Shown here one piece after another: positions 7,617-13,410 of a DNA stretch of 19,772 nt (within the stretch, counting starts at the first letter, position 1; every line of letters begins with the position of its first letter). The notes below the pieces were generated by a model. It searched no databases. It saw nothing but the letters and a program-made list of their open reading frames with translations, and was not told the DNA's origin. The stretch spans positions 1-19,772 of the forward strand of contig JAEXVC010000265.1 in NCBI GenBank assembly GCA_023406715.1. Reading direction: 5' to 3'. A program made the translations under genes and the position numbers. The DNA is from Bacteroidota bacterium. GTDB lineage: Bacteria > Bacteroidota > Bacteroidia > Bacteroidales > Tenuifilaceae.

Positions 7617-8312
7617 CTATTTTCCGCTCCCCTTTAAACTTGCTATGGCCAGCAATACTCCTAAAGCAATACCTAGAACTGCTGCAAAAAGCACTTGAAA
7701 ATCTGCTGGAAGTAAGAATGTTAGTGTGTGTGCTGGTATCCAGAAAAATGGAATTGTTTTGGCAAAAACAAAACTCCACTGCACCTTCCAGTTTATAGTT
7801 GATAGTATTTCACCAAACTTAATTGGCTTTAACAACCCAAGAATTGTTCCACCATTATTTACAATATGAGTATCGGTAACTTTGTGAACAGTCATCATAA
7901 CTGGGGCGTAGATAATGTTCATTGCAGCACTAATGGAGAATGCTACAAAGACTTTAGATAATGAAAGTGATTCTTTCATTACTACTGGTGCATTCTCAAT
8001 GCCCATATATGCTAGGAATACAGGAACTCCTGTTGCAAACAGCACGAAAGCCAACTTAATGGTTAATCCTAAAAATCCCCAAACAATGGCGCGGGGAATT
8101 AGTCCAAACCCTTTTTGATTGTAGTTTCCAGTGCGAATTCTTAGTCCAATGGCTTCGCCAAAGGTTGCTAAAACAGCAAATTTGATGAAACTCATTATCA
8201 TTCCGTGGTTTGCGTTGTAATCAACATAGAAGTTGTACACGGTTTCCGATACAAAAAAGGGCAGTAGCAAAAGTGCTGTTGCTGCAATTACTATAATGTC
8301 GTTACGTTTCAT
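7617..8312 (-). CDS. Conserved six-helix membrane protein, function unknown
   Basis: A protein of 231 residues with about six hydrophobic segments: IIVIAATALLLLPFFV near the N-terminus, FIKFAVLATFGEAIGL, IVWGFLGLTIKLAFVLFATG, VFVAFSISAAMNIIYAPVMM, a segment with FFWIPAHTLTFLLP, and FQVLFAAVLGIALGVLLAI at the end. Polar positions inside or beside helices (FGEAIGLRIRTG, MMTVHKVTDTHI, FWIPAHTL) suggest a transport or binding role. I do not recognise the family with certainty; the C-terminal part faintly recalls Mpv17/PMP22 proteins, unverified. ATG 8312 is chosen over TTG 8330 because the extra six codons come from a repeat. The gene lies between a 49-residue membrane peptide and flavodoxin, in line with the acyl-CoA synthetase gene, so a link to that metabolism is possible. 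Confidence 0.75.
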   Translation of the reverse strand: MKRNDIIVIAATALLLLPFFVSETVYNFYVDYNANHGMIMSFIKFAVLATFGEAIGLRIRTGNYNQKGFGLIPRAIVWGFLGLTIKLAFVLFATGVPVFLAYMGIENAPVVMKESLSLSKVFVAFSISAAMNIIYAPVMMTVHKVTDTHIVNNGGTILGLLKPIKFGEILSTINWKVQWSFVFAKTIPFFWIPAHTLTFLLPADFQVLFAAVLGIALGVLLAIASLKGSGK

Positions 8313-8360
8313 ATTTTTTTTAAGTGACAAGTGACAAAGTGACGAGTGACCTTTTGTAAC
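8313..8360 (-). repeat. GTCACT-word leader element, copy 1
   Basis: On the minus strand this holds four GTCACT words (plus coordinates 8323-8328, 8330-8335, 8338-8343 and 8345-8350) and then an A-rich stretch up to ATG 8312. It aligns along its length with 17111-17161 on the plus strand. In both, the last GTCACT ends exactly 10 bases before an ATGAAA start and the last two words are one base apart. The two downstream genes are unrelated. It may be a mobile or duplicated leader affecting translation or RNA stability. Confidence 0.7.
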
Positions 8361-8379
8361 CTGTCACTCGTCATCTGTC
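8331..8379. repeat. Inverted repeat / hairpin in operon gap
   Basis: GACGAGTGAC at 8341-8350 pairs perfectly with GTCACTCGTC at 8363-8372 around a 12-base loop. GTGAC at 8331-8335 can pair with GTCAC-type sequence near 8376-8380 across a small bulge, lengthening the structure. There is no strong U-tract on either side, so it is a poor terminator. It may adjust read-through or RNA stability between the 49-residue peptide gene and the membrane-protein gene. Confidence 0.65.
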
Positions 8380-8386
8380 ACTATAT

Positions 8387-8536
8387 TTATTGACCAAAAT
8401 ACCTATTAAATGCTTCCGATGCTTGCTTTGCAATTTTATCCCATCGGGTGGCAACCATAATCAGAAGTAGAATTATCATTCCAATTAGAAGTTTCTCATT
8501 GGTTGTCATATTCTTCCATCTATCCTTGATTGACAT
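8387..8536 (-). CDS. Small single-pass membrane protein (49 aa), unknown
   Basis: A complete small reading frame of 49 residues. It begins MSIKDRWKNMTTNEKLL, has one hydrophobic segment, LLIGMIILLLIMVA (about residues 16-29), and ends with an amphipathic tail rich in W, K, R, A and F (TRWDKIAKQASEAFNRYFGQ). The positive-outside-helix pattern on both sides gives no firm topology. It starts 18 bases after the acyl-CoA synthetase stop on the same strand and fills an otherwise empty gap of about 240 bases, which supports real translation. I recognise no family. It could be an accessory subunit of the next membrane protein or a membrane anchor for the synthetase; both ideas are inference. Confidence 0.65.
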   Translation of the reverse strand: MSIKDRWKNMTTNEKLLIGMIILLLIMVATRWDKIAKQASEAFNRYFGQ

Positions 8537-8554
8537 AGTGATAAGTTTTATTGA

Positions 8555-10612
8555 TTATTTCTCAATTCTGATACGAGCATCAACTGCGACAACTTTATCC
8601 TTTGAACCTAAAAGAGGATTTAAGTCCATTTCGAAGATTTCAGGAGCAACTGTAACAAGCGCAGACACTCTGCTTACCATTTCGGTAAACATCTCCTCAT
8701 TTACAGGCTCTTGACCACGTGCACCTTTAATAATGCCGTAGCTCTTTAGTCCACGAATCATACTTTTTGCCTCGTTTGTATCAATTGGTGCTATTCCTGC
8801 CTTAACATCTTTAAGAACCTCAATAAAAATACCACCTAAACCGCAGAGCACCATATGTCCGAATTTATCCTCGCGTTTTGCGCCAATGAATAGTTCAACA
8901 CCTTTAAGCATAGGCTGAATTAGGATTGCAGTGGTATCCTTAATCTTAATCATTCTGTCGAATTCGCTGGCAACAGTCTTTTCGTCCTTTACGTTGAGCG
9001 AAACACCACCAACATCGGACTTGTGAACTGGGCCAACAACCTTCATTACAACTGGGAATCCAAGTTTCTTTGCCGATTCAATTGCATCGGTTTGGGTTGT
9101 TACTATGGCTTCGCCAGCGCGGTAAATACCTGCAGCATCGAGTAAATCTTGAACCTGTTCTGGTTGGAGATAACCATTACCTGCATTATCAATCACCTTG
9201 CGAATTTTTGCCTCGTCAACTTTTGGTAGAGTTGGTTTCTCTGGTGCTGGTTTTGATGTGTGGTATATTTTTGATAGTGCGTTTCCAAAAGTAACCTCAT
9301 CGGGGAAGTTGATGCGACCTTTAGCGATGAAGTGGTCTATTTCATCCTTCACGTTGATAATTGAAGGAAGAATTGGGAATATTGGTTTGCGGCACTCCCT
9401 CATTTTCTGGTCAAGCAAGTCGTATACATCGTAAACAGGGAATAATCCGGGGCTACCAAATATTACAGCCATTGCATCGATATGGTCAAAGTCCTTCTCG
9501 CAGGCATCAATTATAAATCCAAGTTGCTCGGCAGTACCTGTAGCCAAAAAATCGATTGGGTTTGCAACCGATGAACCAGCAAAAAGTTTTGCAAGCAATT
9601 CCTTTGCTTTTGGACCTTCAATTGCAGGAACTTCCAACCCGTTATTCGATAGAGAGTCGGTTAGCATAACTGCAGGACCACCAGCGTGGGTGATAACCGC
9701 AATGTTTTTCCCTTGTAATTCGGGGTGCATAAATATTGATGCCACAGTGGTTAATTCATCTCTTCCGGAGCAGCGAACAATACCTGCTTTACGGAAAAGC
9801 GCATCAACAGCAACATCGCTGCTTGCTAAAGCACCAGTATGGCTCGATGCAGCACGGCTACCTGCCGATGAACTGCCTGCTTTTACTGCAGCAATCCTAC
9901 ATCCTTTACGAATTAACGATGATGCGTGTTTTAATAATTTTTGAGGTTGATTTACGCTCTCAACATATAGTAATTTAACTCTTGAACTGGTTTTTGGGTC
10001 GAACGACTCATCTAAGTATTCCAAAATCTCTTCAACACCCATTTGAGCGCTATTTCCAACGGAGTAAACGCTGTTGAAGGTTAACCCTTTAGGCATACCC
10101 GATTCCATAATGAACACGGCAGTTGCACCTGAACCCGAAACAAAGTCAACTCCTTTTGGGTCGAACTTTGGAACTGGTGTGGTGAATACGCCAGCATAGT
10201 TGGTGTTCATCATTCCAATACAATTGGGGCCAATAAGGCATCCGCCTGTTTGGTTGATTGTATCAACAATTTGTTGCTCTAACTTAGCACCTTCCTCGCT
10301 TTCCTCGTGAAATCCAGCCGAAAGAATGATGAATGCTTTGGTCGATTTTTGCTTTGCTAACACCTCCACTGTTTGTGGGCAAAACTTAGCGGCAATAGCC
10401 AGAATGGCTAAATCAACCTGAGGCAATTCTGCCACATCGCGGAACGACTTAATTCCTTGAACATTATCGAGTTTTGGGTTTACAACGTATAAATCGCCCT
10501 TGAAGTGATGGTCTATAAGGTTTTTCAACACTTTGCCACCGGGCTTTTGGATATCGTCGGAACCACCAACCACTACAATACTCTTTGGGTCTAGAAGTTG
10601 CTTAGTTATCAT
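8555..10612 (-). CDS. ADP-forming acetate/acyl-CoA synthetase, fused alpha-beta
   Basis: A protein of 685 residues that joins the alpha and beta subunits of NDP-forming acyl-CoA synthetase in one chain. Order of domains: CoA-binding Rossmann domain (IVVVGGSDD near residue 12 to about 140, including IGPNCIGMMN at 127-136), succinyl-CoA-ligase-like domains to about 450, and an ATP-grasp domain from about 465. The alpha phosphohistidine is probably His258 in SSHTGALASSD, and the beta histidine His530 in HKSDVGGVSL; both are present. Reaction: acyl-CoA + ADP + Pi to acid + CoA + ATP. ATG 10612 is chosen because the longer frame to 10684 runs through the promoter. It heads the minus-strand block containing VOR and an aminotransferase, fitting ATP gain from amino acid fermentation. 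Confidence 0.93.
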   Translation of the reverse strand: MITKQLLDPKSIVVVGGSDDIQKPGGKVLKNLIDHHFKGDLYVVNPKLDNVQGIKSFRDVAELPQVDLAILAIAAKFCPQTVEVLAKQKSTKAFIILSAGFHEESEEGAKLEQQIVDTINQTGGCLIGPNCIGMMNTNYAGVFTTPVPKFDPKGVDFVSGSGATAVFIMESGMPKGLTFNSVYSVGNSAQMGVEEILEYLDESFDPKTSSRVKLLYVESVNQPQKLLKHASSLIRKGCRIAAVKAGSSSAGSRAASSHTGALASSDVAVDALFRKAGIVRCSGRDELTTVASIFMHPELQGKNIAVITHAGGPAVMLTDSLSNNGLEVPAIEGPKAKELLAKLFAGSSVANPIDFLATGTAEQLGFIIDACEKDFDHIDAMAVIFGSPGLFPVYDVYDLLDQKMRECRKPIFPILPSIINVKDEIDHFIAKGRINFPDEVTFGNALSKIYHTSKPAPEKPTLPKVDEAKIRKVIDNAGNGYLQPEQVQDLLDAAGIYRAGEAIVTTQTDAIESAKKLGFPVVMKVVGPVHKSDVGGVSLNVKDEKTVASEFDRMIKIKDTTAILIQPMLKGVELFIGAKREDKFGHMVLCGLGGIFIEVLKDVKAGIAPIDTNEAKSMIRGLKSYGIIKGARGQEPVNEEMFTEMVSRVSALVTVAPEIFEMDLNPLLGSKDKVVAVDARIRIEK

Positions 10613-10653
10613 AATATTGTTGATTTTATTGTTTTCTTTTTCTAAATCGATTG

Positions 10654-10684
10654 CAAACGTATGGCAATTTAGGGAGAATAACAA
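10654..10684 (-). promoter_or_regulatory. Bacteroidota-type promoter of the acyl-CoA synthetase gene
   Basis: On the minus strand, TTG (plus coordinates 10682-10684) is followed by a 20-base spacer and TACGTTTG (plus coordinates 10654-10661), an excellent match to the Bacteroidota promoter form TTG-N19-21-TAnnTTTG. Transcription would begin near 10645-10648, about 35 bases before ATG 10612. This fixes the translation start at 10612, since the farther in-frame start would lie upstream of the transcript. Confidence 0.75.
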
Positions 10685-10694
10685 GATGAGAAAA

Positions 10695-10822
10695 GTTGTT
10701 TTTGGACATAAGTCAATGTGTCAATTTGAAAATTTGACAATGTGATAATGAGAGAGTAAGAGAATGAGTTAATTTGAGAGTGAGAGAATAAGTCAATGAG
10801 TTAATTTGAAAATTTTGAGAGC
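10695..10822 (-). repeat. Degenerate repeat array upstream of the acyl-CoA synthetase promoter
   Basis: A stretch of AATTTGA, GAGAATGAG and GTCAATG words. A 26-base unit at 10708-10733 recurs at 10788-10813 with two mismatches, an 80-base period. The segment 10759-10798 matches 44-83 in inverted orientation with two mismatches in 40. Read on the minus strand it has the same orientation towards the acyl-CoA synthetase gene as the other copy has towards yicC. No open frame or transposase is associated with it. Confidence 0.75.
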
Positions 10823-10869
10823 ATTGAAACGGGTTTAAAATTCAGAATAATAAACTTCGAGTGTAAAAA

Positions 10870-10916
10870 AAAGCCCCAATGGGGCGCTAGCAATAGCCCC
10901 GAGTTTCAACTCGGGG
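10870..10916 (-). repeat. Tandem hairpin element with orphan terminator-like stem
   Basis: Hairpin 1: GCCCC 10873-10877 with GGGGC 10881-10885. Hairpin 2: CCCCGAGT 10897-10904 with ACTCGGGG 10909-10916 around TTCA. GGGGC 10881-10885 can instead pair with GCCCC 10896-10900, so the stems are mutually exclusive. On the minus strand hairpin 1 is followed directly by a run of nine T, the form of an intrinsic terminator, yet no minus-strand gene lies to its right. It could end an unseen small RNA, mark a lost gene, or be a REP-like dispersed element. Confidence 0.65.
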
Positions 10917-10939
10917 ATTAGAATGTGTATAGGTTAAAA

Positions 10940-10990
10940 GCGATGCACGGAATAACTATGGTTTGAAAAATTTTAGAATGTTTGCATCGC
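10940..10990. repeat. Perfect 8-base inverted repeat
   Basis: GCGATGCA at 10940-10947 is the exact reverse complement of TGCATCGC at 10983-10990, separated by 35 bases. It may form the closing stem of a structured RNA together with the nearby hairpins, or be a two-site operator. An 8-base match at this spacing can also arise by chance. Confidence 0.4.
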
Positions 10991-11062
10991 AAAGGATAGA
11001 TATTGGTATGCAACAATGATAGATTGAAATGGACAGGCCTAATAATCTAGTGAATCAATAGC

Positions 11063-11104
11063 TTATTAACTTATTAACTCAACAACCAATAACCTAATAG
11101 CTCA
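11063..11104 (+). repeat. Short tandem repeat upstream of surE
   Basis: TTATTAAC occurs twice in direct tandem (11063-11070 and 11071-11078), followed by related words such as ATTAACTCA, CCAATAACC and TAATAGCTCAC. ATTAACTCA is shared with the yicC-upstream and acyl-CoA-synthetase-upstream arrays, in the same orientation relative to the downstream gene. It ends about 30 bases before the surE promoter box. Confidence 0.5.
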
Positions 11105-11132
11105 CACTCCAATCAACATCAACAAAAAATAA

Positions 11133-11141
11133 TATCTTTGC
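11133..11141 (+). promoter_or_regulatory. Bacteroidota -7 box for the surE operon
   Basis: TATCTTTGC at 11133-11141 matches TAnnTTTG plus the favoured following C. It is 28 bases before the surE ATG, placing the transcript start near 11147. The -33 TTG is not evident in the A/C-rich stretch upstream, so activation or a weak promoter is possible. It is the only candidate before the run of seven plus-strand genes. A purine-rich AGAGG at 11160-11164 could serve as the surE ribosome binding site. Confidence 0.55.
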
Positions 11142-11168
11142 AGACTATCATATATAAATAGAGGTAAA

Positions 11169-11993
11169 ATGTTTGAGGATAAAGGGGAGAAGCGTAGGCC
11201 TGTAATATTGGTTTCCAACGACGATGGCTACAAGGCTAAAGGCATTGAGGCATTAATTGAAATGGTAAAACCTTTCGGTAGAATTGTTGTGGTTGCTCCA
11301 GAGGAGGGCAATTCAGGTATGTCGCACGCAATTACCATTAAAACTCCGCTTAGGATGAAGCACCGTAAGCGTACCGATGATGTTGAGATGTACAGCGTAA
11401 ACGGAACTCCTGTTGATTGCGTTAAGTTGGCAATGAGCCAAATTTTTACAACCCCGCCTGATTTGGTTGTTTCTGGAATAAATCATGGCTCCAACTCATC
11501 AATAAGCATTATTTATAGTGGAACAATGGCTGCTGCTATTGAGGGGTGCTTGTACGATATTCCTTCAATTGGCTTTTCTTTACTCGATTATGAGGAAAAT
11601 CCAGATTTTACCGCCTCTGTTCAGTTTGGAAAAATTGTGGTTAAAAATGTATTGGAGAACGGCTTATCGAAGGGATGTTGCTTGAATGTGAATATTCCTG
11701 TTTTACCTGCCGATAAGATTAAGGGTATAAGATTAGCCCGTCAAAACCAAGGAACTTGGCGCGAGGAGTTTGAGAAGCGAACCGACCCACGAGGTGTAAA
11801 TTACTACTGGCTTACAGGTTACTTCCATAACGAGGAGCCAGAATCGACCGATACAGATGAGTGGGCTTTAAATAATGGCTATATATCAGTTGTTCCAATT
11901 CAGGTAGATTTGACAAACTACAAGGAGATGGAACGCATAAAGAACTGGAACTTCGATTTAAATTCAGCAAACTATGAACCAAGGAAAATTTAA
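11169..11993 (+). CDS. surE: 5'/3'-nucleotidase SurE
   Basis: A protein of 274 residues. The metal-binding signature SNDDG is at residues 16-20 and the second family motif SGINHGSN at 102-109, with Asn105 as metal ligand. SurE removes phosphate from nucleoside 5'- and 3'-monophosphates and short polyphosphates in the cytosol and is tied to stationary-phase survival. The chain starts with about ten extra charged residues (MFEDKGEKRR) before the core compared with E. coli; the start at 11169 is supported by AGAGG just upstream. The 3' end overlaps the next gene by 20 bases. It leads a run reaching to at least 18139, including lpxB. No defect seen. Confidence 0.95.
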   Translation: MFEDKGEKRRPVILVSNDDGYKAKGIEALIEMVKPFGRIVVVAPEEGNSGMSHAITIKTPLRMKHRKRTDDVEMYSVNGTPVDCVKLAMSQIFTTPPDLVVSGINHGSNSSISIIYSGTMAAAIEGCLYDIPSIGFSLLDYEENPDFTASVQFGKIVVKNVLENGLSKGCCLNVNIPVLPADKIKGIRLARQNQGTWREEFEKRTDPRGVNYYWLTGYFHNEEPESTDTDEWALNNGYISVVPIQVDLTNYKEMERIKNWNFDLNSANYEPRKI

Positions 11994-12267
11994 TAAACCA
12001 ATAATTGGCTTTGTTGGAGGTCTTGTTGTACCTATAATCACGCTTGTTGTGATATACTTTTCCCTCTATAGTGGGAGTAGTTTTTTTGCATTCCTTGAAA
12101 TTTCATGGATTCAGAGGAATCTTTCAAAACTTTTATCTTTATCGATGTTGCCCAATCTTGGCTTGTTTTTTGCTTTTATTTGGACTAATAAACTAAAATC
12201 GGCGCAGGGAGTTCTTGGTACAACCATTATCTTGGCGTTTATAATCATTATTCTATGTTTTGTTTAA
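11974..12267 (+). CDS. Small membrane protein (97 aa) between surE and lpxB, unknown
   Basis: Ninety-seven residues with three likely membrane helices: PIIGFVGGLVVPIITLVVIYF (about residues 9-29), LSMLPNLGLFFAFIWT (about 56-71) and VLGTTIILAFIIIILCFV at the very C-terminus (about 80-97). Between the first two lies a polar stretch, ISWIQRNLSKL. I recognise no family. It overlaps surE by 20 bases in another frame and ends 11 bases before lpxB, so it is translated with both. The position suggests a role near lipid A or envelope synthesis (inference only). Frame, overlap and composition argue for a real gene rather than a chance open frame. Confidence 0.75.
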   Translation: MNQGKFNKPIIGFVGGLVVPIITLVVIYFSLYSGSSFFAFLEISWIQRNLSKLLSLSMLPNLGLFFAFIWTNKLKSAQGVLGTTIILAFIIIILCFV

Positions 12268-12278
12268 AATATTCAATT

Positions 12279-13400
12279 ATGCGGTATTATATTGTTGCAG
12301 GTGAGGCCTCGGGCGATTTACACGCATCGAACCTAATGAAAGGTATTAAGGAGAAAGACCCCGATGCAGAGTTTCGTTACTTTGGTGGCGATTTAATGCA
12401 GGAGCAGGGCGGTATTCTTGTTAAACACTACCGCGATATGGCCTTTATGGGTTTCCTTGAGGTTCTTCTCAACCTCAAAACCATATCCAACAATATGAAA
12501 CTCTGCAAAATTGACATTCGTGAGTTTAATCCAGATGTGCTTATTCTTGTAGATTATCCTGGCTTTAATCTTCGAATTGCAAAGTATGCAAAGCAGTTAG
12601 GGATAAAGGTGTTCTACTACATTGCCCCAAAGGTTTGGGCTTGGAAGGAGGGTCGTGTAAAAATCTTGAAGCAGTTTGTGGATAAACTTTTTATTATTTT
12701 CCCTTTTGAGATTGAATACTTCAAAAAGCACGGTATTGAACCCGTTTATGAGGGAAATCCGAGTCCCGATGCCATTGAATCGAAAGTTAAAGAATCGCCT
12801 ACGTTCGATGAATTTACTGCTAAGAATGACTTATCGCATAAACCAATAATTGCTTTAGTTGCTGGTAGCCGTAAGCAGGAAATTAAGTATAATTTGCCTG
12901 TGATGCTGAAAATGGTTGACCGATTCCCCGATTATCAGTTTGTAATTGCTGGTGCTCCATCATTATCGGAATCAACCTATGCACCATATATAGCAGGCAA
13001 AAACGTAAAATTAATTTTCGGACAAACATATCCGCTATTAAAATCTAGTACATTGGCTTTTGTAACATCGGGAACTGCAACTCTTGAGGCTGCCCTGTTA
13101 AATGTTCCACAGGTTGTTTGCTATAAGGGGAACTTCTTTTCAATGATTATAGCGTGGATGGTAATCAAGGTAAAATACATCTCCCTTGTGAATCTTAATA
13201 TGGAGACTGAGGTTGTTAGGGAGTTGAAACAGTACGATTTAACACCGAGTAATTTGTATGCCGAGGCCATTAAGTTAGTTCCTGGAACCGAGGAGCGTAA
13301 GGTTATGCTTGACAACTACGCAAAGTTACGCCAAATGTTAGGCGAAACGGGAACATCCAAACGTGTTGGTGCTAAAATGGTTGAATTTATTAGCAAGTAA
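12279..13400 (+). CDS. lpxB: Lipid-A-disaccharide synthase
   Basis: A glycosyltransferase of 373 residues which joins UDP-2,3-diacylglucosamine and lipid X to form the lipid A disaccharide, at the cytoplasmic face of the inner membrane. Family motifs: GEASGDLHA at residues 8-16, the block YIAPKVWAWKEGRV around residues 114-127, EGNPSPD near 158 and the donor-site region TSGTATLEAAL near 264. Length matches the family. I chose ATG 12279 over 12255: the extra eight residues would overlap the previous gene and are not family-like. Presence of lpxB shows an outer membrane with LPS. It is followed after 10 bases by the SpoIID-domain gene. Confidence 0.95.
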   Translation: MRYYIVAGEASGDLHASNLMKGIKEKDPDAEFRYFGGDLMQEQGGILVKHYRDMAFMGFLEVLLNLKTISNNMKLCKIDIREFNPDVLILVDYPGFNLRIAKYAKQLGIKVFYYIAPKVWAWKEGRVKILKQFVDKLFIIFPFEIEYFKKHGIEPVYEGNPSPDAIESKVKESPTFDEFTAKNDLSHKPIIALVAGSRKQEIKYNLPVMLKMVDRFPDYQFVIAGAPSLSESTYAPYIAGKNVKLIFGQTYPLLKSSTLAFVTSGTATLEAALLNVPQVVCYKGNFFSMIIAWMVIKVKYISLVNLNMETEVVRELKQYDLTPSNLYAEAIKLVPGTEERKVMLDNYAKLRQMLGETGTSKRVGAKMVEFISK

Positions 13401-13410
13401 TTAATTGCCT

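Larger units (their letters stand above)
10613..11168. other. 556-base divergent intergenic region
   Basis: No credible protein-coding frame was found on either strand. In order it contains the acyl-CoA synthetase promoter (10654-10684), the repeat array (10695-10822), a cluster of GC-rich hairpins (10870-10916), an 8-base perfect inverted repeat (10940-10947 with 10983-10990), a tandem TTATTAAC repeat (11063-11078) and the surE promoter (near 11133). The stretch 10991-11060 shows nothing I can name. Confidence 0.7.

Noticed and set aside
8328..8330. TTG start of the membrane protein at 8330
   Set aside because: The six added codons come from the GTCACT repeat; ATG 8312 gives a normal hydrophobic N-terminus at a leader spacing equal to that at 17162.
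8448..8714. Plus-strand frame of 88 codons across the synthetase end and the 49-residue gene
   Set aside because: It is antisense to two better-supported minus-strand genes and shows only mirrored hydrophobic composition.
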